DNA of 64,000 nt from Candidatus Electrothrix aarhusensis (GCA_004028505.1 MTKO01000041.1:20379-84378); one strand, 5' to 3'. Numbered from the stretch's first letter, positions 27,491 through 35,714 are shown. The notes: generated from the sequence alone by a model not told the origin. Program-made: numbers and translations.

Positions 27491-29701
27491 TCATGGTACA
27501 ATTACAAATACACCATCATCTGATCGGCTCGTGATAGCTTTATAGTCATACCGAAGAGCCTTTCCTGATTGAGCAGTGCTGTAACTGTCCCACCCCAACC
27601 ACTTTCCGTTTGGATCGTTAATTATCAACTTCGCACTGTTATAGTCGTTGCCATCATAACCTGTAACAACCATATAATGTCCAGCTTCTGTCATGGAATG
27701 TGAACCGAGAATCAAAGGTCTTCCGGCTCTAATCTCCTCCTGTATTTTTTTATAAAGATCAGACCAGCCTGATGAATCAAAGTTCACAGACGAGAAATTC
27801 CACTCACCTTCAAGATGATTTTTCAATCCAGTTCTGCCAAGTAAACCTTCATCAACACTTGATGTTTGCCTGAATATGGTTCCTGCCGCATCAATCATTG
27901 CCTGCTGATTGTTTTTGATTTTACCATGGAAAGCCAATACCATTGCTGAACTTGCTGATGCACAAGCTGCGTATCCAATAGTCGGAATATCCAGTTGATC
28001 AAGATAAGGAACATCTAATGACAAAGAAGAACTGGGATCCCAATTTGTTCCCCCTCCTGTTCCAGAGCTACACCTGTCACTTACATAAGGATCCATTAAT
28101 TCGCAGCCGTTAGAACATTGCTCACGCTCATCGTAGTTGCCGTTCTGGCAGTAATAGAGAGAATTAGTCTCCTGACCTAAACTGCTCTTGCCGCAATAAT
28201 ATCCGGTACCATACGGACAGCTTGTCTGCTGTACCTCCTCGCACTTGTCATTTTGACCGACCGCCATCATCTTGCAGCCGTCGGAGCATCGCTCTTCAAC
28301 CGAATACACTCCATTCGTACAGCGGTAGAGAGTATTCTCATCACGTGACACTGCACCGCCGCAGTACAGACCGTTACCTGACGGACAGCTTACCGGTGGT
28401 GCTACAACAACATCTTCACACTTGTCATTCTGACCGACCGCCATCATCTTGCAGCCGTCGGAGCATCGTTCCTCAACTGAATATGCTCCGTTCGTACAGC
28501 GGTAGAGAGTATTCTCATCACGTGACACTGCACCGCCGCAGTACAGGCCGTTACCTGACGGACAGCTTGCCGGCGGTGCAACAACATCTTCACACTTGTC
28601 ATTCTGACCGACCGGCATGCTCTTGCAACCGTCGGAGCATCGCTCACGCATCTGATAGCTGCCGTTTTCGCAGTAATACAGAGTATTGTTGTTCAACGAA
28701 GGATCGATAGTCCCGCAATACAAACCGTTGCCGCTAGGACAAATTGGCGTATAATAACTGATACGAGCAGAAGTAAAGTGCCAAACATCCGCCGTGGCAG
28801 TTTTGGACACTGTATTTATATCCGTCGGAATCCTTTCCCCGTCAAGATAAACAGCTATATCATATTCCGACACATCCGAGGGCAGCGTTTCCGGCGAGTA
28901 CGGAAGAGTTATCACCAGAGGCTCACCAAATTCCGCCCCGTCAGGACTTAATTCATAGTTTGAAGACAGAGCAGGCTTTTCAACCACCTCACCGGTTTCC
29001 TCATCCATGACCTCGACAGTAAATTTCGTCTCCTTGACAGAAATCACCATAGGTTCGGAAACAGCTCCGGCAGGAATAACAAGCGAGAAATTATCGCCAA
29101 TTGTTATCTCGTTATCCTCATCAGGCATAGCCACAACAGCTGGCGTACCCTCTGTCATCGGAGTAATCTCCGCAGACTCCACACGAATAACCGGCTTCAG
29201 CTTATACGAATACACATAAGAAACTTGTCGTCTTTGTCCTTTATCCTTGGACCTGATTTTATTCCTCTGGACGACGATCTTTTTTCCCAGTTTAAACTGC
29301 AACTCCAGGCTTGTGAGAAACCCGCCTTCTTTGCCAAAGGCTTTCCGTCCCTTCAGCTTCAACCCCGACTTTGTACCGCCCGGCACAGACAAAGGAAACA
29401 ATTCGTCACCAACCGTAATCGTGCTGTTTTCACCAAACATAAGCTGCAAATACTGCGTTTTTTCGGGCAGCAACACCTGATTGGCAAAATCCACCTTGCC
29501 GTCCGCCAGTTCAAGCAGATCAAGCTGCATCGGCCCGCTGGCTGCGATACATCCTTTTCCACTGGCACAGGCCTCAATCCTGAGCACATCAAGATTGATG
29601 GCGGAGACCGTCCCTTCATCAAACTTTTTCGCCGACACGTTACCGCAACCGACAAACAAGGTCAGCAGCACAACGCAACACATCCTCATCGCATACATCA
29701 T
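27491..29701 (-). CDS. Lipoprotein-like secreted protein: ZU5-like domain, four Cys-rich repeats, C39-like peptidase
   Basis: 736 residues. The N-terminus ends in lipobox LFVGC (Cys 19), so it is probably a lipoprotein. Residues 25-165 resemble a DUF4382-type beta domain. A ZU5-like part carries IPAGAVSEPMVISVKE. From about residue 317 come four repeats of about 55 residues with six Cys each, of the form CPSGNGLYCG...LYRCTNGAYS...RCSDGC...NDKC; the middle two are almost identical in DNA. The C-terminus from about residue 558 matches C39-like peptidases: LDVPYLDQLD, Cys in GYAACASASSAMVLAF, His in AGHYMVVTGYDG, and INDPNG. Neighbour of another secreted peptidase in the same direction. Confidence 0.75.
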   Translation of the reverse strand: MMYAMRMCCVVLLTLFVGCGNVSAKKFDEGTVSAINLDVLRIEACASGKGCIAASGPMQLDLLELADGKVDFANQVLLPEKTQYLQLMFGENSTITVGDELFPLSVPGGTKSGLKLKGRKAFGKEGGFLTSLELQFKLGKKIVVQRNKIRSKDKGQRRQVSYVYSYKLKPVIRVESAEITPMTEGTPAVVAMPDEDNEITIGDNFSLVIPAGAVSEPMVISVKETKFTVEVMDEETGEVVEKPALSSNYELSPDGAEFGEPLVITLPYSPETLPSDVSEYDIAVYLDGERIPTDINTVSKTATADVWHFTSARISYYTPICPSGNGLYCGTIDPSLNNNTLYYCENGSYQMRERCSDGCKSMPVGQNDKCEDVVAPPASCPSGNGLYCGGAVSRDENTLYRCTNGAYSVEERCSDGCKMMAVGQNDKCEDVVVAPPVSCPSGNGLYCGGAVSRDENTLYRCTNGVYSVEERCSDGCKMMAVGQNDKCEEVQQTSCPYGTGYYCGKSSLGQETNSLYYCQNGNYDEREQCSNGCELMDPYVSDRCSSGTGGGTNWDPSSSLSLDVPYLDQLDIPTIGYAACASASSAMVLAFHGKIKNNQQAMIDAAGTIFRQTSSVDEGLLGRTGLKNHLEGEWNFSSVNFDSSGWSDLYKKIQEEIRAGRPLILGSHSMTEAGHYMVVTGYDGNDYNSAKLIINDPNGKWLGWDSYSTAQSGKALRYDYKAITSRSDDGVFVIVP

Positions 29702-30046
29702 ATCCCTCCCGCTAAAAAAATTTCACCCCGTAAGGAGCCGTTCACCAGCAATTCGATATTTCCATCAAGAACAGGGGCCAAACAATAGGCGGCCCTTGAG
29801 CAACGGTTACAGCTGTAAACGATGTTTCGTGAGATTCACCTTGCAAGAAATATGCTGTTCTCACAGAGAAAAAATAATTCGTAGTACAAAAAGAGACCGT
29901 ACCGCAGATTTACCGGCTTGTAAAGACAGGAGATATATTTTTCTTTAATGGTTTCGGGACATTTCTTGTCCAAAAAAAGGAAGGGGCCGGGTAAGTCTTA
30001 CCCGGCCATGAAGCGTAAGGCGGGTATTATCTACCCGTAAAAGAGA
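29702..30046. other. Intergenic region
   Basis: About 345 bases without a believable gene. Apart from the inverted repeat at 29985-30007, listed separately, I see no conserved structure. Confidence 0.6.
29985..30007 (-). terminator. Terminator-like inverted repeat
   Basis: GGCCGGGTAAG and CTTACCCGGCC separated by one base; on the minus strand it is followed within eight bases by a run of seven T. It lies 70 bases downstream of the duplicated methyltransferase 3' end at 30077, as if it were that gene's original terminator. Confidence 0.7.
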
Positions 30047-30076
30047 GGAAAATGAGCAGAAAAGGAGGAAGAGGCA

Positions 30077-30319
30077 TCAGGAAACACCCTTTCTTGTCAA
30101 AACAAAAAGATCCCCCCGTATCCAGGCATCCTCCTCCCGGCGCAGGTCCGCCTCCTCGGAGGTGACAAGCTGCCAGCCGTGACGTTGCGCAACCTCAACG
30201 ACGTACTCAGACTGATGAGCAAAACGCCCGGTTTGTCGCACCTGCCATTGATTTTTTTCACCATGCTCGGTGGAAAAGACAAAGAGCCCGCCCGGCCCGG
30301 TGCGCTGAAAAGCAGCCCG
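30077..30319 (-). pseudogene. Duplicated 3' end of the TPR-methyltransferase gene
   Basis: 243 bases matching 31235-31477 (the last 80 codons of the intact gene). The first 140 bases are identical and about nine substitutions occur in the rest, mostly silent, with the reading frame still open to the same stop. Homology starts at the stop codon, with weaker similarity for some bases beyond it, and ends where a REP-like element (GTAGGTTAGGG) begins at 30319. The two copies enclose the Phd-VapC module. Confidence 0.9.
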
Positions 30320-30416
30320 TAGGTTAGGGAGAATGAAGCGAACCCCAACATTTCAACTGAACAACCGACATGTACGAGCAGGCCCCCATGTCTCCCCTGT
30401 TCGATGTTCCGACAAC

Positions 30417-30451
30417 TTGACAAAAAAATATGACCGTGATAGCATGGTCAT
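30417..30451 (+). promoter_or_regulatory. Promoter and operator of the Phd-VapC module
   Basis: TTGACA (30417-30422), a 17-base spacer, TAGCAT (30440-30445). The inverted repeat ATGACC / GGTCAT (30430-30435, 30446-30451) covers the -10 box, fitting autoregulation by the antitoxin. Confidence 0.7.
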
Positions 30452-30481
30452 AATTAAAAAATTCAATACGGAGAGAACACC

Positions 30482-30718
30482 ATGCCGGAGACCATTTCAA
30501 AATCACGCTTTAAACCCCAGGCCCTGAAGTATTTCCGAGAAATCCAGGAAAAAGGACAGGATATGATCATCACGGATCACGGGAAACCGGTCCTGAAGAT
30601 CTCCCCTTTTCAAACAAAACCGCAGTCCGTCCTGGAGGAACTGCGTAATTCCGTGCTTCGCTATGATGACCCTCTGGAACCGGTTGCTCAGGATGATTGG
30701 GACATCCTGAAAAAATGA
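30482..30718 (+). CDS. Phd/YefM-family antitoxin
   Basis: A 78-residue type II antitoxin. MPETISKSRFKPQALKYF and EIQEKGQDMIITDHGKPVLK form the Phd/YefM DNA-binding fold; the acidic tail DDPLEPVAQDDWDILKK would block the toxin. GGAGAG lies before the ATG. Its stop overlaps the toxin start (ATGA), and a promoter with an operator-like dyad is directly upstream. Confidence 0.9.
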   Translation: MPETISKSRFKPQALKYFREIQEKGQDMIITDHGKPVLKISPFQTKPQSVLEELRNSVLRYDDPLEPVAQDDWDILKK

Positions 30719-31113
30719 TTGTCCTAGATACACATGCCTGGATCTGGTGGATCAGCAACCCGGAAAAACTCGGTATAGCTGCTACTTCCGCTATAGAGCA
30801 GGCAATGGAGGAAAACGGCATTTTTCTTTCCTCAATCTCCACTTGGGAAATCGCCCTGCTTGTTGCCAAAGGAAGACTGACTCTGTCCATAAATGTACGG
30901 GATTGGGTTCGCAAAACAGAAAGTCTCCCCTTTATCCGCTTTATGCCGGTGGACAACACCATCGCCCTTCGTTCTGTTGACCTGCCCGGAGCATTTCATG
31001 CCGACCCAGCAGACCGGATCATTGCGGCCACAGCACTCTCCACAGGCCTGCCCTTGGTAACCAAGGACGAAAAAATCCAGGCCTGTTCTTTTATTCAGAC
31101 GATCTGGGATTGA
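30715..31113 (+). CDS. vapC: VapC-type PIN-domain ribonuclease toxin
   Basis: A PIN nuclease of about 132 residues. Acidic metal residues: D in MIVLDTHAWIWW, E in SSISTWEIALLVAKGRL, and D in HADPADRIIAATAL and LVTKDEKIQ. The WEIALLVAKGRL variant is typical of the VapC group paired with Phd-type antitoxins. The start at 30715 overlaps the antitoxin stop, so the two are coupled. Known relatives cleave tRNA or rRNA; the target here is unknown. Confidence 0.92.
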   Translation: MIVLDTHAWIWWISNPEKLGIAATSAIEQAMEENGIFLSSISTWEIALLVAKGRLTLSINVRDWVRKTESLPFIRFMPVDNTIALRSVDLPGAFHADPADRIIAATALSTGLPLVTKDEKIQACSFIQTIWD

Positions 31114-31119
31114 CGCAAC

Positions 31120-31165
31120 GGGTCGCACAAGTCGCCCGCCGTTAAAGCAACGGGCTATGTTCGTA
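31120..31165. repeat. Dispersed GC-rich repeat next to vapC
   Basis: GCAACGGGTCGCACAAG then GTTAAAGCAACGGGC, with two direct GCAACGGG copies and CGCCCGCCG between. It sits between the vapC stop and the intact methyltransferase end. It looks like a genome-dispersed repeat, but no second full copy is in this window. Confidence 0.4.
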
Positions 31166-31234
31166 TCGTTCCTCCGGGAAAATGCTTTTTACAGAAAAAG
31201 GATTGAAAGAACAGGGAGAAAGGAAAAAGATGTG

Positions 31235-32467
31235 TCAGGAAACACCCTTTCTTGTCAAAACAAAAAGATCCCCCCGTATCCAGGCATCCTCCTCCCGGCG
31301 CAGGTCCGCCTCCTCGGAGGTGACAAGCTGCCAGCCGTGACGTTGCGCAACCTCAACGACGTACTCATACTGGTGAGCAAAACGCCCAGTTTGTCGCACC
31401 TGCCATTGATTTTTCTCACCATGCTCGGTGGAAAAGACAAAGAGCCCACCCGGCGCAGTGCGTTGGAAAGCAGCACGAAGCAAGGGCTCCAGATCAGCCA
31501 GATAGATCAACATGTCAGCAGCAACCAGTAAATCATACTGCTGCTCATCTTCACAAAGAAAATGCACCACATCATCGACCACAATTCGATCATACACACC
31601 CTTTTCCGCTGCATGGGCAAGCATCTTTCCCGAGAGATCCACTCCGCTCAGCTGCTGACAATAAGGGCTGAACAGTTTACCCGCAAGTCCGGTGCCGCAA
31701 CCGAGATCCAGACAATGGGCATACGGTTGTTCAGACAGCTGCTCAGGCTGTTTCAAATTCTTTTCCTGCGCTACCTGGGTGCGCCGGACAAGATCAAAGA
31801 GCAGTTCCGGTACCCTATACTCCAGCTTTCCCATCAGACTCTGCTCAAAGCTGTCGCTGTACTGATCAAAAAGATCGCGGACATAGGCATTTTCTGGCGT
31901 ATCCGTAAATTTGCCGGTCAAAGCGGCCAGCATGTGCCGGGTACCGGGATGATCAGGTTGCAGCTCAAGAAGCCGCAGATATAATTGCTCTGCCTGGGCA
32001 TTATCATGGCGCAGATGGCAGAGATAGGCGAAATTATTCAAGGCCGAGATATGATCCGGCTCCAGTTTGAGCAACCGGGCATAATACACCGCCGCCTCCT
32101 CCCTGTCCCCGTTCTCCCGGCAGCAATTTGCAAGATTAAAGAGTACATCCCGGTCCTCCGGCTGCAAGGCCAGGGCCTGCTTATAGGCATCCACTGCCTC
32201 GGAATACTGCTGTTCCTGTTTCAGAGCCAACCCTAGGTTATACCAGGTATCCGCATCATCCTGCCGCACTTCCACGGCCCGCGTAAAAACAGCTACTGCT
32301 TCAGCATAGCGCTCCGAGTCAAATAGGGCTAAACCCTGATTATAGAGCACCACATCCGCATCCGGGAACTGCGCGAGAATTTTTCCGTAAAGTTCTATAG
32401 CCTCAGCGACCTCACCGCTCTCATGGGCTGCAACCGCCTGGGTATATACCTGTTGCATATCTTCCAT
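31235..32467 (-). CDS. TPR-repeat SAM-dependent methyltransferase
   Basis: 410 residues. The N-terminal half consists of about five TPR units (QVYTQAVAAHESGEVAEAIE, DTWYNLGLALKQEQQYSEAV, LFNLANCCRENGDREEAAVY). The C-terminal half is a class I methyltransferase with motif I CLDLGCGTGLAG, motif II SGVDLSGKML, and DLLVAADMLIYL in the position of motif IV. A protein or small-molecule target bound by the TPRs is likely. The 34-base gap to the upstream radical SAM gene suggests an operon. Its last 80 codons are duplicated beyond the VapC module. Confidence 0.9.
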   Translation of the reverse strand: MEDMQQVYTQAVAAHESGEVAEAIELYGKILAQFPDADVVLYNQGLALFDSERYAEAVAVFTRAVEVRQDDADTWYNLGLALKQEQQYSEAVDAYKQALALQPEDRDVLFNLANCCRENGDREEAAVYYARLLKLEPDHISALNNFAYLCHLRHDNAQAEQLYLRLLELQPDHPGTRHMLAALTGKFTDTPENAYVRDLFDQYSDSFEQSLMGKLEYRVPELLFDLVRRTQVAQEKNLKQPEQLSEQPYAHCLDLGCGTGLAGKLFSPYCQQLSGVDLSGKMLAHAAEKGVYDRIVVDDVVHFLCEDEQQYDLLVAADMLIYLADLEPLLRAAFQRTAPGGLFVFSTEHGEKNQWQVRQTGRFAHQYEYVVEVAQRHGWQLVTSEEADLRREEDAWIRGDLFVLTRKGVS

Positions 32468-32500
32468 TGTATTGTATTTTTTGTCATTTTTTTTGTATAG

Positions 32501-33523
32501 CTACAAGTTCTGTGGCAGAATTTCCTGCTTCAACATACAGCAGGAAATGCGATGCTTCGGCCTGCCATCAAGGTGATACTCAAGGGTGTCAGGCTGCAGG
32601 AGCTTATTCATCACACAGCCTTCCGCTATATCCAGGGCAAAAAAACGATCTTCATACAGGCCCTCTCGCTTAACCAGCTGATCATCTTCAAGACAGAGGC
32701 AATGGATCGGATAATCCTCGCAGAGCGGGCATTGATAAACCCTGCCGTTGGGAAAGATGAAATAATTCTCTGCCACCCGACCGGCACAGGCAAAGGATTC
32801 CTCCGGCCCGAGAAAGACCTTGGGATAGGTGACATGGATACCGGCTCGTGCTGCCTGCTGAGCCACCTCCGGCACAACTTCCAGCCAATGCCCTGGATCA
32901 ACCTGCCATTGTTCCCCTTCATCTGAAGCACTCGCGGATTTTCCCCGCAACCCGATCACCTGGATGAAAAAACGCCGTACCCCAAGGTCTGCCAACAAGG
33001 CAGGCATCCGATGGAGATGATCAATATTTTTAGAGGAGACCGTGTAAATAAGGCTAGTACGAAAACCAAGCTCCACAGCTTTACGGATATTTTCCGTGCA
33101 GACAGCAAAAACCCCTTCTCCGCGAATGGGATCATTCACTGCTGCATCAGGTCCGTCCAGACTGAAGCTGAGAAAATCTAGCTCGGTTGGCCTGACCCGC
33201 TCCAGGAGATCATGAAAAAGATAGCCGTTGGAATCCACAGTCACGGCGTAGCGCAGAGACTTTGCAGCGCGGATAATCAAAGCCAGATCAGGATGGAGAG
33301 TGGGCTCACCACCGAGCAGGATCAGGTTGCTTTCCTGTTTAGGACGGGCAAAGAGACGCAGCCATTTGAGCACTGTCTCTGTGGGCAGAGTTTCTGTTCC
33401 GTGTTGGGGGGGATTGATATAGCAATGCTGACAGGAGAGATTACAGGCGGTGAGAAGGTGAAAAAAAACATTTCGTTCACCGGCCTTAAAGTCAACCGTC
33501 CTTGCTGTTACGTCGGCGGTCAT
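32501..33523 (-). CDS. Radical SAM protein with SPASM-like C-terminus
   Basis: 340 residues. The [4Fe-4S]-SAM motif CNLSCQHC (CxxxCxxC) at about residues 28-35 is followed by the GGE motif LLGGEPTLHPDL and DFLSFSLDGPD. The C-terminal part has clustered cysteines (FACAG, YQCPLCEDYPIHCLC, GCVMNK, SCCM), as in SPASM/twitch domains that hold extra Fe-S clusters. Such enzymes modify peptides or act in cofactor synthesis. Cotranscribed with the TPR-methyltransferase; no precursor peptide gene is evident nearby. Confidence 0.88.
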   Translation of the reverse strand: MTADVTARTVDFKAGERNVFFHLLTACNLSCQHCYINPPQHGTETLPTETVLKWLRLFARPKQESNLILLGGEPTLHPDLALIIRAAKSLRYAVTVDSNGYLFHDLLERVRPTELDFLSFSLDGPDAAVNDPIRGEGVFAVCTENIRKAVELGFRTSLIYTVSSKNIDHLHRMPALLADLGVRRFFIQVIGLRGKSASASDEGEQWQVDPGHWLEVVPEVAQQAARAGIHVTYPKVFLGPEESFACAGRVAENYFIFPNGRVYQCPLCEDYPIHCLCLEDDQLVKREGLYEDRFFALDIAEGCVMNKLLQPDTLEYHLDGRPKHRISCCMLKQEILPQNL

Positions 33524-33875
33524 GCTGGCTCCGTTGCCTCTGGATTAATTTCCTACTCCTTCGACGAAAGAATAAAATACTCCGCCGACAACCTCTGTTT
33601 CTCCGAAGCAAGACATATTAAAGGTTGCGACCGGGTGCGTCAAGTGCTTCCTTTTTTCTCCTATGGCTTGAAAAAATAGCACCCTCCCTTTTGCATATTT
33701 TTCCTGTGCTGCAAAAAAAAGCAGAAAAAATACTGACACCCTTATTAGCCTATTGTATAAAAAACCATTTACAAGCTCTTAACTTCCTATATATTCTTTT
33801 GAATATCCGGTTCATAAAACCATGAACTTCAACGCCTCAACAAGGACAGAAAATAAAAACAGAAGGGAGATTGCT
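33524..33875. other. Intergenic region between divergent genes
   Basis: 352 bases between the radical SAM gene and wrbA. AT-rich, with an A-run near 33710-33730. Promoters for both directions are expected, but I see no box good enough to call. Confidence 0.5.
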
Positions 33876-34487
33876 ATGAAAGTGTTGGTCGTTTACTACT
33901 CAATGTACGGACATGTCTATAAACTGGCTCAGGCTGCTGCGGAAGGAGCAAGGGCCGTAGAGTCGGCGGAAGTAACCCTTTGCCGAGTTCCAGAAACCCT
34001 GCCTCAAGAAGTTTTAGAAAAGATGGGTGCTGATCATGCCCAGAATGAACAGAGAGAGGTGCCTGTTTGCACTGTCGAGGAGCTAGGCAAGGCTGATGCG
34101 GTTATTTTCGGAACACCGACCCGCTTCGGCAACATGTGCGGACAAATGCGTCAGTTCCTTGATACAACGGGACAGCTCTGGATGCAGGGTGCTTTGGTGG
34201 GCAAAGCGGGAAGTGTTATTACCAGTTCCAATACCCAGCACGGTGGGCAAGAATCCACGATTCTCAGTTTTCATACAACGCTCTTACATCATGGGATGGT
34301 CATTGTCGGACTGCCCTATTCCTTCCAAGGGCAAATGACGATGGACGAAATCAGCGGCTGTTCGCCCTACGGTGCGTCCGTTATCGCCGGGAGCGACGGC
34401 AGTCGCCTTCCCAGTAAAAATGAGCTTGCAGGTGCCCGTTTCCAGGGAGAGCATGTTGCCAAGATTGCAAAAAAACTCACTGCCTGA
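33876..34487 (+). CDS. wrbA: NAD(P)H:quinone oxidoreductase WrbA
   Basis: FMN-dependent flavodoxin-like quinone reductase, 203 residues. The FMN phosphate loop [12 protein letters not shown], then [31 protein letters not shown] and [10 protein letters not shown] are all characteristic. It reduces quinones by two electrons and avoids semiquinone radicals. AGAAGGGAG precedes the ATG at 33876; in-frame codons from 33822 have no ribosome site. Confidence 0.95.
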   Translation: MKVLVVYYSMYGHVYKLAQAAAEGARAVESAEVTLCRVPETLPQEVLEKMGADHAQNEQREVPVCTVEELGKADAVIFGTPTRFGNMCGQMRQFLDTTGQLWMQGALVGKAGSVITSSNTQHGGQESTILSFHTTLLHHGMVIVGLPYSFQGQMTMDEISGCSPYGASVIAGSDGSRLPSKNELAGARFQGEHVAKIAKKLTA

Positions 34488-34542
34488 TCTCCCTGATGCA
34501 ACAAACATCATAAAAAATAACAACTCCTGAAATAACGAACTC

Positions 34543-34983
34543 ATGCATCTGATAATTTACATAAGTGACTACACCGGGGATCCCGAGAATATCGGAAGGG
34601 ATATCATTAAAATTCACAAATCATCCGTCCGAAACAACCCTAACCTCAATATTACCGGTGTGTTGTTTTATCATAACGGTAATTTTCTCCAAGTGCTCGA
34701 AGGTATGCAGGAGGACCTGGAAAAACTCATGACCGTTCTTGAACATGACCCTCGTCATGCACGGATTACTCGGATTGTCGACACAGAGGTGGTAAAAAGA
34801 GGGTTCCCGAACTGGCAGATGGATATCTTTAATCTGGATGCTGACACAGTGCTCAAACGAAAAGATCTGATCGCATATGAAGAAATGTTTTCCAGGCAAT
34901 GCAGCATGGATGCTGATTTGTTTATAACAGTGCTGAATTCTCTCTATAAAGACGCTAAACTGTACAAATTAGTTACTGAATAA
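34543..34983 (+). CDS. BLUF-domain blue-light sensor
   Basis: 146 residues, a short BLUF protein that binds FAD. The photoactive Tyr is in HLIIYISDYT, the flavin-contacting Asn in VRNNPNLNITGVLFY, and the switch Gln in NFLQVLEGM; a Trp in PNWQMDIF follows. The tail of about 50 residues (KDLIAYEEMFSRQCS onward) is helical and carries no enzyme domain, so output would go through a partner. It starts 55 bases after wrbA in the same direction. The fold and residues are clear; the partner is unknown. Confidence 0.9.
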   Translation: MHLIIYISDYTGDPENIGRDIIKIHKSSVRNNPNLNITGVLFYHNGNFLQVLEGMQEDLEKLMTVLEHDPRHARITRIVDTEVVKRGFPNWQMDIFNLDADTVLKRKDLIAYEEMFSRQCSMDADLFITVLNSLYKDAKLYKLVTE

Positions 34984-35020
34984 TCATTCAGCACAGCATG
35001 CTTTAACTCCTTCAAAAAAC

Positions 35021-35098
35021 GCAGGATCCGTACTGCTTCGGTAGATGCTCCAAAAAAACATTCTTACCGAAGCAGTATAAATCCGTGTTTAGTCCTGC
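35021..35098. repeat. Large inverted repeat between convergent genes
   Basis: ACTGCTTCGGTA (35032-35043) and TACCGAAGCAGT (35065-35076) pair perfectly around a 21-base loop; an outer GCAGGA/TCCTGC pair (35021, 35093) extends it. There is no T run. It may end both convergent transcripts or be a small mobile palindrome. Confidence 0.75.
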
Positions 35099-35140
35099 AG
35101 AATTTCTTTGATTGAACCGGTAACTCCTTTATGACACGTT

Positions 35141-35392
35141 TTATGACCAACTCCTTGTCGGAACAATGAGACGATAATCCAGAACACGAATTCTCCTTTC
35201 CCGCGCTTTGGTCGTCATCATCCCTCTGATTTCAATTTTTTTCCGAAGTACCGTTTTAAAATCCTCGCCGAAATCCCCCGGACTGATGAGATATTTATTC
35301 TCGTCATCGGTCAACAAAGCCAAACCGGCAACGTTGCCATCAGGTTCCCACTGATCAGCAACAAGCACTCCGGTCACAGTAATACTCCTCAT
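35141..35392 (-). CDS. Small hypothetical protein, possibly OB-fold (83 aa)
   Basis: The start chosen at 35392 follows AGAGGGGGAAG. The sequence is beta-rich: RSITVTGVLVADQWEPDG, VAGLALLTDDENKYLI, DFKTVLRKKIEIRGMMT, RRIRVLDYRLI. The pattern (ITVTGVL... KIEIRGM... IRVLDY) resembles short OB-fold proteins that bind nucleic acid or ligand. Lies 43 bases downstream of the LysW-like zinc ribbon gene, same strand, so cotranscribed. No function claimed. Confidence 0.7.
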   Translation of the reverse strand: MRSITVTGVLVADQWEPDGNVAGLALLTDDENKYLISPGDFGEDFKTVLRKKIEIRGMMTTKARERRIRVLDYRLIVPTRSWS

Positions 35393-35435
35393 ACTTCCCC
35401 CTCTTGAAGAAAGCTGCTGAGCGTAACCCTCCGGG

Positions 35436-35618
35436 TTAATATTCGTCCTCTTCAAAATAAAATTCTTCATCATGATCAAAGGCTTCCAACACGACAGGAT
35501 CAACCCTTAACAACTGAAATTCTTTTTCACAATCCTCACAGTAAACCTCGTCACCGGGCTCATGGTCATAATAGATATTGATTCTTCCACCACAGGCGGG
35601 ACATCTTTTGATTTTCAT
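35436..35618 (-). CDS. LysW-like zinc-ribbon small protein (60 aa)
   Basis: A treble-clef/zinc ribbon CPACGG...CEDCEKEF followed by an acidic tail DHDEEFYFEEDEY. The layout (CPxCG, I, GD.VxCxxC, EF.L..VDP..LE, acidic end) closely follows LysW/ArgW amino-group carrier proteins. Those end in a C-terminal Glu to which substrates are attached; here the end is Glu-Tyr. No LysX-like ligase lies nearby, so it may have another role. Confidence 0.75.
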   Translation of the reverse strand: MKIKRCPACGGRINIYYDHEPGDEVYCEDCEKEFQLLRVDPVVLEAFDHDEEFYFEEDEY

Positions 35619-35714
35619 AATGCCTCCTCAGCAAGTAAGATAATTTCTAACCATTTAAAGCAAGCACCATGCCAGTAAATAATATACTGTTATGAAAGAA
35701 ATAAAACCAACAAG

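Noticed and set aside
28222..28710. Repeated His/Arg/Ser-rich plus-strand frame that could look like a repeat protein
   Set aside because: It is the antisense of the four Cys-rich repeats; periodicity comes from the real gene.
28220..28740. CRISPR-like periodic repeats
   Set aside because: The period is about 170 bases, coding, with repeat and no variable spacers; it is a tandem protein repeat.
30097..30423. 108-codon minus-strand open frame in the duplicated segment
   Set aside because: It is in a different phase from the methyltransferase remnant and reads through the REP-like junction; the same shadow frame exists over the intact copy.
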